In this document: piece by piece, positions 1-10,411 of the stretch
Position numbering within the stretch: position 1 is the first letter of the stretch
Layout of the letters: every line of letters begins with the position of its first letter
Source: Zelopaecilomyces penicillatus
Taxonomy: Eukaryota > Ascomycota > Sordariomycetes > Hypocreales > Pseudodiploosporaceae
NCBI GenBank assembly: GCA_005765155.1
Contig: VCCP01000002.1
Span: 1,116,001-1,180,000 of the forward strand
Reading direction: 5' to 3'
DNA length: 64,000 bases
Notes under the pieces: generated by a model
Databases searched by the model: none
What the model saw: the letters and a program-made list of their open reading frames with translations, nothing else
Told to the model about the DNA's origin: nothing
Position numbers and translations under genes: made by a program

Positions 1-1275
1 GACGACTGGTACGACTGGTCCCTAACCGCCTTCTACCTTTCCTACATCGCCTTTGAGTGGATGTCGCTGCTGTGGAAGCTCATCCCCGCGCACGTCTTCG
101 TCTCCCTCACCGTGCTCTCCTGGGGCGTCATAGCCTCGCTGCAGGCCGTGGCGCCTTCGTACCCGGTGCTCGTTGCGCTGCGTGTGCTGCTGGGCGTTGG
201 CGAGGCCGCCTTTGCTGGCATACCCTTTTACCTGAGCTTCTTTTTTAAGCGGCGCGAGCTAGCGTTTCGCACGGCGATTTTCATCTCGGCGGCGCCGCTG
301 GCGACGAGTTTTGCGAGCACCCTAGCTTGGTTGATTGTGAGGCTGGCGAGGTTTGGACCGATTGCGCCCTGGAGACTGCTTTTTTTGCTTGAAGGGTTTC
401 CTTCGGTTGTGATTTCTGTTGTGGCGTGGAATGTCATTCCTGATTCACCGCAGACAGCGTCGTATCTCACCAAGCGAGAGCGCAAGGTTGCCCGGCTACG
501 TCTACGTGGTGAGAAGGCTGCCTCATCATCATCCTCTTCCTCTTCCTCGGGCCTCAAATCCCGTGAAATCCTTGCCGTGCTCCGCGATCCCGTCGCCTGG
601 ATCACCGCCGCCATGCTCTTCCTCACCAACATGGCCTATTCCTCCCTACCCGTCTTCCTGCCCAAGATCATGACCGAAATGGGCCATGACGTCCTTGCCT
701 CCCAGGCCCTCAGTGCACCCCCTTACCTCATAGCCTTTGTTGTTGTCCTCTTTACCGCCCACATGTCGGACCGCCTGGGAGTCCGTACTGTGCCCATCGT
801 CTTCCATGCCTTTTCCTCTGCCCTAGGCTACGCCGTTCTCGCCCTTGCCGAATCTTTCCACATTCCCCCTTTTCTCCGCTACCTGGCCGTTTACCCGGCC
901 GCCATCGGCTTTTTCAACGTCGTCACCCTCGTCATTGCTTGGAGCATTAACAACCAGGCTAGCGAAAGCCGCCAGGGCGGTGGATTTGCCCTGATGCAGC
1001 TTATCGGCCAGTGCGGACCTATGGTGGGCACCCGCTTGTATCCTAACAAGGATGCCCCTTATTATTCACACGGCATGCAGACATGCGCTTGGGCGATGTT
1101 TGTCGTTGCTATCTTGGCTCTCGTTCTTCGTATATACTTGCGGCATCGTAATCGGAAAATGGACGAAGCTGAGGCAGCGAAGCTAGCCAGTGGAACTACA
1201 GTTGAGGAAGAAGGCCTTGTTGCTTTTGGGATATTGAAAAGAACCCCCAGAGACACATTTAGGTATATGCTTTGA
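1..1275 (+). CDS. MFS permease, Dal5/allantoate-permease type (5' partial)
   Basis: The frame is open from the first base of the window, so the N-terminus and roughly the first one or two membrane helices lie outside it. What remains is about 425 residues of a 12-helix major facilitator of the anion:cation symporter (Dal5/Tna1) family, which imports organic anions such as allantoate, nicotinate or related vitamins and amides. Visible family marks are DWYDWSLTAFYLSYIAFEW near the start, the GVGEAAFAGIPFYLS helix, APWRLLFLLEGFPS, the PDSPQTA loop before the central linker, and the typical C-terminal FRYML. The central cytosolic loop between the two six-helix halves carries nine consecutive serines (about 525-550). 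No intron is needed in the visible part. The substrate cannot be read from sequence. It converges with the gene at 1509-2966. Confidence 0.9.
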   Translation, partial: DDWYDWSLTAFYLSYIAFEWMSLLWKLIPAHVFVSLTVLSWGVIASLQAVAPSYPVLVALRVLLGVGEAAFAGIPFYLSFFFKRRELAFRTAIFISAAPLATSFASTLAWLIVRLARFGPIAPWRLLFLLEGFPSVVISVVAWNVIPDSPQTASYLTKRERKVARLRLRGEKAASSSSSSSSSGLKSREILAVLRDPVAWITAAMLFLTNMAYSSLPVFLPKIMTEMGHDVLASQALSAPPYLIAFVVVLFTAHMSDRLGVRTVPIVFHAFSSALGYAVLALAESFHIPPFLRYLAVYPAAIGFFNVVTLVIAWSINNQASESRQGGGFALMQLIGQCGPMVGTRLYPNKDAPYYSHGMQTCAWAMFVVAILALVLRIYLRHRNRKMDEAEAAKLASGTTVEEEGLVAFGILKRTPRDTFRYML

Positions 1276-1508
1276 TGCAATACCAGTACACATTTTTTCT
1301 GACATTTAATGCACTACTCACAAATCTTGTCATTGATTTTTCACCCTTACAAGCTTTTGGAGGCCAATAATGATTACAATACACATTGGATGATACAATA
1401 TCTATTCTATCTGACCCTCCTATGCATGTGTATCCTGACGATAGTGTCATGCCACTAATTCTTTGTCGTGATGTGTAATTTATTCTAGGATCTTGCTCCA
1501 GATGGAAT

Positions 1509-2966
1509 TCAAGATCTCCGCGAGATGCTGCCCCTGAATAACATCCACTTGGGTGCCTCAAAACGTTTGGTTCCGTCATGCCACCAGTCTTCATCCTCAC
1601 CCATAGAATAGGCACCAAAAAGGGTCTGCTCTTTTTTGGTATCCGGTTGCTCAGGGTTCTCTTCACGTCGTTTGGCTTTCCATGCTTCGAATGCTCTGCG
1701 GTCATGGTGATTATGGGCCAGCCTCCATTTCTGGCATGCTTGACTCAGTCGACGACTACTCTGGTGATAGACGTCGCTGGCCCATTTTCGAAAGCCCAGC
1801 CTTGGACGTTTGAAAGAATTGGAAAGGCTGCGTAGGGAGAAGTGCGATGCCTTGCGTTTAGACTGCCATGTTGATGGCTGAGAGTGGGTTGGTGTGCAGG
1901 GGAAAAATGCCTGTGCAGGATCAGGACTGGCTAGTTTATAATAAGCGTCATGAATACCATCATACTGTCCTCGTATTTGGGTTTCCGCCACATGGATACT
2001 GTCCCAATCAAGGACTGGATTATCGCTAGGCTTGGGGCCATTTGAAGTGGCTGGTGATGGAGTTGCAGGAGTGACGACAGGACGACTGAAATGTTGGGAT
2101 TGCGAGTCACATGGTAGATCTTCCGAGCTTTCTGTTAATTCGTATCGGTTATAGGGCAGCTTGTCTTTGCGAGGCTCATCTTGCCAACCCGCAATGGCTG
2201 TTGATGCTTCCTCGACCGCCTCGTGGCTATCCGCCTCTGAGCCGATCACCGGAAAGTCGGTTGATGGCGAATTCGAACGGAGATTTGAGAGGCGGTCATT
2301 TGCTCTTCCAAAACGCTCTATATCCGAGAAACTCAGTCTATTGGAGCCGGCAGCGGACTCTGGTGACTGCACTCGGCTAAGATCATGGTCCTGGGAGGGA
2401 TAAGATGAAGAAGCGCTTCGCACACGGCGTATCAAGATGTCTGCGCTAGGTGAGGTTGACTTGAGCGTTTCAAATCTCAAGTTGTTATCCACGAGCTTGA
2501 GAAACTGATCTGAGTCTGGCGCAAGAACTTGAGGAGAGGACATTGACGGGCTACGTAGCATGGATCCATTGTCGTTTTCCTCCTCACTGTCCCCACATAA
2601 CCCACGAAAACGTGAGACTCCCTGGCGCGAAACAGGCAGCAATGTTCCGTTGTGGATGAAGGATGATGGACTCATACCCCAAGTGCGAGAGTTGCCCGGA
2701 TCGAAGTTGTCGCGCGTTTCATCCTCGGAATGGATTGGGGAGAGACTTGTACGCCCACTTTGCCGGTTGTTTTTGCATAATCCATAGGATCCTCTCCACT
2801 CAGCATCGTCTCTGTCAAGAGAATTGGTTGGTTGAAAGGAGGCATTGTATTTAGATCGTCTCAAGCCTTGCCGTGTGGCGTGGGTAGAAGGTAGAGGGTC
2901 GTCTGGAGGATGCGACGAATAAGGACTGGGGCCAGCATTTACAGTACCAGCAAAGCGATGAATCAT
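1509..2966 (-). CDS. Hypothetical protein, 485 aa, not recognised
   Basis: A single uninterrupted frame starts at a true ATG (2964-2966) and ends 234 bp from the convergent permease. I recognise no domain. The first ~350 residues are Ser/Pro/Asp-rich and look disordered, with many phosphorylation-like S-P sites. The last ~110 residues are the most protein-like part: basic (SKRKASHFSLRSLSNSFKR), then a helix-like stretch with Trp and Arg (RKWASDVYHQSSRRL, QKWRLAHNHHDRRAFEAWK), and a C-terminal acidic/Trp segment (MGEDEDWWHDGTKRFEAPKW). The length of the frame, its composition and a coherent C-terminus argue that it is real, probably a fungus-specific intracellular protein. An upstream non-coding exon or short coding exon cannot be excluded, because the frame stays open without an ATG for about 100 bp upstream. 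Confidence 0.6.
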   Translation of the reverse strand: MIHRFAGTVNAGPSPYSSHPPDDPLPSTHATRQGLRRSKYNASFQPTNSLDRDDAEWRGSYGLCKNNRQSGRTSLSPIHSEDETRDNFDPGNSRTWGMSPSSFIHNGTLLPVSRQGVSRFRGLCGDSEEENDNGSMLRSPSMSSPQVLAPDSDQFLKLVDNNLRFETLKSTSPSADILIRRVRSASSSYPSQDHDLSRVQSPESAAGSNRLSFSDIERFGRANDRLSNLRSNSPSTDFPVIGSEADSHEAVEEASTAIAGWQDEPRKDKLPYNRYELTESSEDLPCDSQSQHFSRPVVTPATPSPATSNGPKPSDNPVLDWDSIHVAETQIRGQYDGIHDAYYKLASPDPAQAFFPCTPTHSQPSTWQSKRKASHFSLRSLSNSFKRPRLGFRKWASDVYHQSSRRLSQACQKWRLAHNHHDRRAFEAWKAKRREENPEQPDTKKEQTLFGAYSMGEDEDWWHDGTKRFEAPKWMLFRGSISRRS

Positions 2967-3562
2967 GATGATGGATGTGAGGTATATGTTGGTAGCGAAG
3001 ATTCTTAGTTGTACAGCATATGAGAGAGAGTATGCGAATGGGGATAGTGCTTGGAGAGGAGATCAAATTAAGGCAGACTATGAAGTGATGAAGAGGCGGT
3101 TCCGGTGTTGGAAGGCATCTGGCAGACCTCGTCTAGCAAAGCCTATTCAAGTATGAGAAAGCAGCTGCCTTGAGCAAGGGTGATGAAAGGGAAAGTGCAA
3201 ACCCGCAGGCAGATTTGACTCAGATTTGTCTGGTGGTGATGTACATACAGACAGGCAAACATCATTCGCAAGCATACGTTCATTCACTTTTATGTATACA
3301 ATGCGCTCACTCAACTTACCCTTTCACACACGAGTGCTAAGATACTGTGATGATACTCAGGTGACAAGGTGCGGTACGACCAACCAACAGCCCTCACTGG
3401 CCAGGATGGAGTAGAATTTCCCTAAAAGGCGAGCAAAAGGTACACATGCAAACAAACAAGTACAGAAAATCAACAATAGATGAAGGGAGAGTTGGGGGAG
3501 GAACATCACAAGGAATGAAAGAGCAAAAAAAGAATCCGAGTGGAATGGCAACGGTGAGCTAT
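2967..3562. other. Intergenic region
   Basis: Upstream region of the gene at 1509-2966 up to the tRNA gene. It is mixed-composition DNA with no further coding frame of protein-like character. It probably holds the promoter of the hypothetical gene (minus-strand sense). Confidence 0.5.
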
Positions 3563-3665
3563 GCTCCCGGCAGGGCTTGAACCTGCGACCCTCGCATTAC
3601 TGACATTTGAATCCGTAACGGCACAAGTATTAGTACGATGCTCTAACCAACTGAGCTACGGAAGC
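3563..3665 (-). tRNA. tRNA-Ile(AAU) with a 30-nt intron
   Basis: Read on the minus strand, the gene folds as a full cloverleaf. The 7-bp acceptor stem pairs GCTTCCG with CGGGAGC (one G-U). The D-stem is GCTC/GAGC, the anticodon stem TCGTA/TGCGA, and the T-arm GCAGG-TTCAAGC-CCTGC. The anticodon loop starts C32-T33 and gives anticodon AAT (AAU, read as IAU after editing), so isoleucine. An intron of 30 nt (3598-3627) interrupts after position 37, the canonical site for nuclear tRNA introns. Removing it leaves a 73-nt tRNA without encoded CCA, as expected for a eukaryotic nuclear gene. Internal A and B boxes (GGTTCAAGCCC-type) should suffice for RNA polymerase III. Confidence 0.95.
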
Positions 3666-6316
3666 CTTTCAACTTGGATTGATGACCGAATGTGCGTTAT
3701 TTTTGGACATGTCAGTCTGACACTATGCTTACTCCACTTCCGGTCAATTGCAACCAATCGCGACACCCACTAATCTACAGGGCCCTCCCTGGACCAGAAG
3801 TTTGTAATAAGAAATCAACACCTTTCAGCAACTCCTCAACCACGGGTTTAACAACCCAGAACTTAGCATTCGCTGCTGGTGTGTTGGATGGAGCTACTTT
3901 ATGAAGCTTTTTCTGCCATTGAGCTCATCATCATTCCGGCGATAGTTGCATTGATTAAATCAATCTATTGGCTATCTCCTTCTCTCTTAGCTTGAACTAT
4001 CTATCAGTATAGCTGGTTACATTACTAATGCCTCAGAAGGTCAATTAAGTTTATTATTTTTGAATTTTGATGAGGTTGATCTTCCAGTAAACGCTCCTGC
4101 TGTTTTAAAACACAACATGGGCGGACATTCGGCAATAGTAAAATCTAACAAGGAAGTTGGCACAGCAATACAGCTAAAATGGAAGTGTCGACTGACCCTG
4201 GATTCTTTTAATTCATTTCCCAACAGCCCAGCCAGGTGTTCACTCGCCTACCATTCACAATGAAGCCTGCTGACGCTGAATAACGGAGTCGAGATGAGTT
4301 GGACGCACACGCAAAAACCCCACGTCTTCTCGCTGTATATGCAGCTTGGCTCAATTGATCCGACTTTGTTGTTGCCGTTTTCTCCCTTCCATTTCATTGG
4401 GTTGTCTGTCTATCTTCCACAAGCTCCAATTCAATTCGCCTTTAGCCGATGACATCCGTGTCTCGGTTTCATCAAGCCACAATTTTCTCGAGATAACATC
4501 ACTGTACCTCCGAGGATCTCCCCGGGAGCGCAGACACGTTGTGCGGGACGGCATGAGCTCCCGAGGCTGTGAATTTTGTCACTAATAAAGCTACAGCAAT
4601 AACTCAGATGGCTACTGAGCAAGGGAGAATGCAACTTAAAGACGGCAGAGCTACATTGCGTCCTGTTTAGGTATTTGTATAAAACTGTCATGCTGCAAAC
4701 ATGTTCCGTTAGTCATGTCAGCCGAGCATGGCCAATACCACTGTTGTTGGTATTGACAAACTGAACAAATATACAAAATCGGCCCAACTTGCCAGTTGCA
4801 ACCCACCCCCGAATTCAAGCTAATTCCTAACGTTCCTCCGAGGACCGAGGTTGGGTTCCCCTCCGTGGATTATGCTGCCACCAACCTTCCTCTACGGAAG
4901 CGGCTAGAGGCATTTTGACAGCACCATTGAGAGACACAGACACACCCGCGTTTGTTTCAAGCCAGCTACTGGGCTAGTGGCCCTGAGCATACAACTCCAA
5001 TGGACAGGTGCAATGATGTGTGACACACTCCACAACCCTTGGCACATCTGGGCTGTTGGTTCCATAATTGAGGGCAATTCGTTACAAACAACCATGTCTA
5101 TGTTTCCAAGCCTTTAATGTAGATGGACTATTGCTATTTTTGCCGCACTGCTTACTTCTTGGTTCTTACGTCTCATTCAACCGTATGGTGGTAGCCTGTA
5201 GGTATGGGGGTAAGCTCTCAGGCTGCCCGCCGTTAAAAAATAAATCAACGCCAAGACGACCACTTGCTATCGAGACCCTGCAACTTCATGATGATGATGT
5301 TAGCCGGTGCACAGCAGTATGCAAGTATTGCAAACTTCCTACCACTCATCTACAAGACAGCCGTTATGGAGGCGCGTTATGTCATATGCTGCTGAGCGTT
5401 ATGAAACGAAGAATATAAAAGGATGGTCTTGCAATGTTTCGCAGCAGCCCACGGCTTCCCTTTTAGTTCTCTGTTGCCAAGTTGATACTCCACAAGCATT
5501 TGCGAACGCGAATAGCTTCACCTTGTTCACGTTGGGGGTTAGCCTGCCTCTGTGCCTTCGGAATATCGGGAGGCGTGGGATAGCAGCATGCTTGATGACC
5601 ACCCCCATTTCGGCGCCGTGGTGTGAATTAATCCACCACGGCCTCCCGCCGCCTTGACCATGGGATCCGCCCTACCTGGGAAAGGGCATTCGTGTCGTCA
5701 CCAGCCAAAGTCCCGACTGCCGACGCCAGATTTGAAATTGTAGGTGTACGGCTGCACAAAAGCACTGACAGCAAGTCCTCGTGGAGTTTACCTGACACAG
5801 CAAATACGTAATAGGTCCCAGACTCCTCAACAAGTTTGACCTGGAAGCAGACGGAAATGGCATAACAATGGCAATGTTCGTCTATTATCACCAATCGGTT
5901 GAATTTCATTGGACTTGCGTCAGACGGAGCGGAAAGAATCGATGCAGATGCAATGAGACAGATCCCGTCTGGGGCAAAGCTTACCAGGATGTGCATGAGT
6001 CGGTTGCCAGCTGGGACTTACACAGTTCACCTACTAGACGATACACGGTACGGAACTCTGCGCCACGATAAAGAAAACCTCCGGCATCAGCCTATCCACA
6101 CGGCCAGACAAGGTAGCTGATATCCGTAAGGCTGTCACAGTGCGGCATGGCACCTCAGCTAACTCGCGTTATGCTCACCACCGGGGAAAACGCTGGGGAA
6201 TGGCGGCAACGACTGCCCTTTTGGACTGTTGACAGATATAAAAGCTCGGTTGAGTTTGACAGCTGTGGCAGTTATCTAGGCCGGACCTATAGCCCCATCT
6301 CGCATTCAGGATATCC
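3666..6316. other. 2.65-kb intergenic region
   Basis: I see no gene here on either strand. All open frames are short, with no domain-like sequence, and there are no terminal inverted repeats or transposon-like frames. Composition is mixed with AT-rich stretches near 3900-4080. The 3' end holds the promoter of the bZIP-type gene, including a TATA box at 6237-6244. Confidence 0.5.
6237..6244 (+). promoter_or_regulatory. TATA box of the bZIP-type gene
   Basis: TATAAAAG lies 73 bp upstream of the proposed ATG at 6317, a plausible spacing for a short 5' leader. It supports this start and suggests a regulated, TATA-dependent promoter rather than a housekeeping one. Confidence 0.55.
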
Positions 6317-7619
6317 ATGTTCACTTTGTTTACACCTGTTGTTGCCTCGGAGTGCTCGAGCGAGTTTGATTTTGGCCACATCAACATGACAGATGACGGA
6401 GCAGTGCCGGCACCGCAAACGGCCGGGAAACCTCGGACAAGGCAACGGACTTACAAACCGCCGCCAACATTGGAAGTTCCCAACATCGAAGACGATGCAG
6501 CGGAGAGAAAAAGGGTTCTTAATGTGCTTGCACAGCGAAGATATCGTCAGTAGTCTCCCTATCAATGCTTGAAACCCCCACCGTCGGGACTCAAGGTGCA
6601 GAGTAGCCCGTAGCTCACAAGTCTGAGCAGGAGAGAAGAAGCGCCAGCGTCGCTTGATGGACGACCCGCAAAGCAACGATGGCAGCCAAAGGAGTGACAC
6701 GGAGGATCAAGAAACGGGTGAGAGTAATTCGACGACGGAGGCTGTGTCGTACAGGGGAGATGGAGAGTCATTTGACATCGTGGTCTCTTCCTCCTCAACT
6801 CACAGCCCACCCACCAGCCAAAGCCATCTTGGAAATCTTGGAGGCCTTGATACCAATCTCTATGGCTGGGACCCTCTCAACGATGAGTCATTCTCATCAA
6901 TGCTGCCGGATTCTGGGTCACTGCCAGACTTTTTGACAGGAGATTCCTCAACAAAAGTGAGCTTCAATAGGAACAACAGTCCTTCTTTTCGGCCTGGCGC
7001 CGCCCTTCCCAGCATCCTGTCCGCCGCTTTCGGTTCGCCGGGAGCACAAGACAATGGGCCCGACCTGGATCCAGAGATAGGTTATGCAGACAGCATTTTG
7101 CTTCCGGTGCATGAGCTGACCCTCTTCCGGGCCATGGCACGCATAGCGAAGCGCATCAACTGCAAAGAGGCTTGGAAACTCGACGCCCTATCGCCTTTCA
7201 ATCACGGGCTAGCAACGCCGGCAGAGCAACTCCCTCCAGCATGGCAGCCGACATCAACGCAAGTAATAGTGCCCCACCACCCGATGCTTGATTTCCTACC
7301 GTGGCCGGGCGTCAGGGATCGCATCATTCGAATACTGGCTATGCCGGATGAGGTCCGCCCGCCGAACGCGATGGGACCGCTCGGCTTGGTCAACTTTGCC
7401 TACGACTTTGAAGACAAGGCGGAAGGGGTGCGCATCTACGGAGCGGATCCGTACGACCCCAACAGTTGGGAAGTTGGACAGATCTTCTTCGAGAGATGGT
7501 GGTTTCTTTTTGATAGAGAGATTATTGAAAATAGCAATCGATGGAGGCTGTTGCGCGGAGCACCACCACTCACTATGAGGGCAACCGAGCTATGGTCCGA
7601 CACCAGCATCCCGAGCTAA
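6317..7619 (+). CDS. bZIP-type transcription factor with C-terminal DUF3425 domain
   Basis: Two exons, 6317-6545 and 6631-7619, joined across an 85-nt intron (GTCAGT...GCAG) that splits an Arg codon; the product is 405 aa. The basic region spans about residues 62-84: ERKRVLNVLAQRRYR followed by EKKRQRR. It has the bZIP N-x7-R signature (N69...R77), as expected for a nuclear DNA-binding protein. The intron falls inside this region, which fixes the join. A clear DUF3425 domain follows at about 291-395 (HHPMLDFLPWPGVRDRI, then YGADPYDPNSWEV and FFERWWFLFDREI, ending N-WRLLRGAPP), the usual C-terminal partner of fungal bZIP-like factors. The stretch after the basic region is Ser/Asp/Gly-rich and lacks the expected heptad leucines. 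Start: ATG 6317 is 73 bp after a TATA box; ATG 6386 is an alternative. Target genes are unknown. Confidence 0.85.
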
Positions 7620-9690
7620 CTTTGGTTAGAAGCTTCGCGCATTATTTTTTACGACTTGGCATGAATGTTATGTTATGGATTTGGTTGGAGTGGCAACAAT
7701 AATGAGATCTGGAGTTTCAAATACACGGACCAGCAAACTCCGTTATTGTATATTAAACAGGCTTCCACATTTTTTCCACTGTGTGCCCCCCCAAACTTCC
7801 GAACGATTATTTCCAATTTGATAAACGTTGAGAAGAAGAACTGGATTAAACATGTGTTTTACATATTACTCGTTCTCACAACGGGAGGCCCAGCAGCTGG
7901 GGAAACCAACAAAGTGAAACCACGACAAGGCACATGCATGTACATTTGGTACAGACGAGAGAGCATTAATGTGAAATGAGACGTTGCCTTACCTTTCCGG
8001 CCCTTGAAACCGAGGCCTGGGGTAATGTGAAAAACAATGATTTGAGCTTGAGCGGTGGAGGCGGCGAACTGTTCTAGATGTATTTGCTGGGCTTGAATCA
8101 GACATAAACACGGTATGCATGGAGCACTGTTGGCTGGGTTGAGAAGCTCTTCAAGCTCACGGTGAAGGAAAGTAAGTCAGGGGCGAATTAGTTTTCTGTT
8201 ACGACTATCTTCTTGGGGGACTCGCAGACGCTCCTATTGCGGTGGTTCCATGCAACTGGCGTAACAAACTTATAAACAACCTACCAGTAGGTAGGTACCT
8301 GTATATCACATCATGCTTTTATATGTCTTTGGCATTTACAATCCGACACAAACATTAGTACTAAGATTACTAGTAGACTTATAATGTATCTAAATATATA
8401 TCCACATGACAATATGTGAATATCCAAACAGTGAAAAGGCCGCCTTTATAAGCACACGTTTGGCGGATTGGTTTGTGTATGGGGAATTAGGTAGGTAGTA
8501 GCCCATCTTAAATACCCAACCCACTTGGCCAGGCAACCCATGCATGAACTGGATTTGCAGGACCATGCGATGTCCGTAACGTACTTTTACACACGTAGTA
8601 GTAGCTAGGTACCTATCTATAGTAGTATTACTTGATTCGAAACTAAACGGGACTTGCCGGGGTTATTGAGAATTCATGGGTGGGGATGATGAATGAATGG
8701 CAATAGGGGAAGAGGGGTTGTCAGGGAAGCTTGAGAACGTTGGAATAATGCAAGACAAGCTTTTGTGTTTGTCTCAGCTGCAATGTTGAAGCCAAAGCCT
8801 GCAACTTGGAGCGCCGTGTCACCTATATCAAACACTGGACTGACAAAGGCTCGTCAGCATTTGGCGGTGAGCATCTATGGCCCGGAAATATGTGAAGGCT
8901 GACCTGACCTGAATGGAGGAGGGTTCAAGTTCCGGTTTTGTTAGGCCTGTCGCTGGCGTCATCAAACAGATGGGCTATTGGACAAAGAAGGGCCACATTA
9001 TTAGTGGTACAGACAGATGGAACTAACCTTGCAACTTTTTTTTTTTTTTTTGGCAAGGTGGGCTGCAACATTCAGAACGGAGCCGAGACAGGCAGAGTGA
9101 CGCACCAAAGAAGCTGGAAGAACAGCAACCTGTCTGCAGTGCTTTGTATAGGTACTTGTGAGCACATTTTCTGCCACAACACCAACCTCGTAATCATGCC
9201 ATCGGGCGGTCTTCAAAGTCTTGGTAGTACTAGAGGTGGAGTTGCTTCGTTCGCATCTATTTAGCATTTCCATTGTATATTAGCGGTCAGTATAGCATCC
9301 TGTATATAGTAGTTGGCCTGTACGGCACCTCTGTAGAGCAGCTAAGAACCCTCACGTTGCTCAATGTGGAAGCCGCGAGCTTGGGAGGGTGTGGATGTGT
9401 GTGTGTTTGGTTGGCTCTACAGGTAGTAATGCAGGAAGGAGGTACTGCTACAGGCGCGTGAGTACCCTATAACGAATGTGAAGGGGTTAGTAATCGCCTG
9501 TGCTAGAAGTATCCTGACAACCTATCAGGTACCAGTACATGGCTCTTCCATCAGTCAGTCAGGGTTCCCTATAGTCTTCCCCCACAAGACCCCCTACGAG
9601 AGCACCCTACCGGCATTGCAGCAGCAGTCAACCAGCAACTCATCAGCACCCCACCACCACCCCACCTCGCGCGCGGTGGAGGATTCTCGG

Positions 9691-9791
9691 CCAATCACAG
9701 TGGCGTCATGGTCGGAGCCATATCGGCTCACGTTATGTACTCGTACCTTACAAGCACCTTACAGGCGGGCACCTTACTCACTGTCGCCAAT
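9691..9791 (+). promoter_or_regulatory. Two CCAAT boxes upstream of the MTHFR gene
   Basis: CCAAT occurs at 9691-9695 and 9787-9791 in the sense of the downstream gene, just before the pyrimidine tract where transcription probably starts. The CCAAT-binding Hap complex commonly acts on fungal housekeeping promoters; occupancy here is inferred. Confidence 0.4.
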
Positions 9792-9856
9792 GGCTCACTC
9801 AAAAGTCGCCGTTTGTCCTCAGTGCTGGGAACTTGTTTATTCCGCCATCCATACAA

Positions 9857-10020
9857 TCCTCGTCTCTGTCTCTCAATCCATTCCCCCTTCCATCTTCGAC
9901 TTCCTGCTCTCTTCCTCTCTCCTCTGTTTGTCCCGCCCCTCCTCTTCCAGGTCCCCCGCCTCTGTATTGATTCTCACCAAGCCTCTTCCTTCTTCTTCTC
10001 TCCCCCCTCCCCGCCTCTGT
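9857..10020 (+). promoter_or_regulatory. CT-rich core-promoter tract of the MTHFR gene
   Basis: About 160 bases on the plus strand are almost entirely C and T. Long pyrimidine tracts immediately upstream of transcription starts are typical of highly expressed filamentous-fungal genes. No ATG lies between 10021 and the main start, so the leader is free of upstream start codons. Confidence 0.5.
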
Positions 10021-10233
10021 TGAGTGTTTGTAAATCACCCCACCTCAGCTTATTCGAGAATTCGTTTTCTTTCAAACTCCCGGAGACGCTCTTTCGCAGA
10101 ATCTCAGGTCGAGTCTCGCAAGCCGTCCTTCTTTGAATAGGAACAGATAGACGGCTGGTCACCAGACTGGGCTGACCTACTTCCAATTCCACTTCTAGTG
10201 CTTTGACATTACATCACCAGCCAAAGCCCGTCG

Positions 10234-10323
10234 GTGAGTCCTGCTGCTCCGATCCTAATTCCGACATCCCAATAGTGGGGGCTCTTTTACGTATCTGCTT
10301 CAATACTAACACCCTGTCGGTAG
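10234..10323 (+). other. Probable 5'-leader intron of the MTHFR gene
   Basis: A 90-nt stretch has all three splice signals: donor GTGAGT at 10234, a perfect TACTAAC branch site at 10304-10310, and acceptor GGTAG ending at 10323, 14 bases after the branch adenosine. It lies 88 bp before the ATG, so splicing would change only the untranslated leader. Confidence 0.7.
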
Positions 10324-10411
10324 CACATCGAGAAAACTCGGAGGAACCTTCTATTCTATTTACTCCCTTTACTACACCGGTAGCGACAGTTTCCTGTTAC
10401 AATCGCCCACC

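Larger units (their letters stand above)
7620..10411. other. 2.8-kb intergenic region and MTHFR promoter/leader
   Basis: I find no protein-coding gene. The DNA has a 16-T run (9036-9051), several GGTAGGTA-type motifs (8286-8301, 8487-8500) and a perfect TAGGTACCTA palindrome (8606-8615). The 3' kilobase is the promoter of the reductase gene: CCAAT boxes, a long pyrimidine tract and a probable leader intron, annotated separately. Confidence 0.55.

Noticed and set aside
1..7619. Possible secondary-metabolite cluster (permease plus bZIP regulator)
   Set aside because: No synthase, synthetase, terpene cyclase or tailoring enzyme lies nearby; the permease is of nutrient-uptake type.
9478..10023. 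181-aa plus-strand frame upstream of MTHFR
   Set aside because: It is mostly translation of the CT-rich promoter tract (Ser/Pro/Leu).
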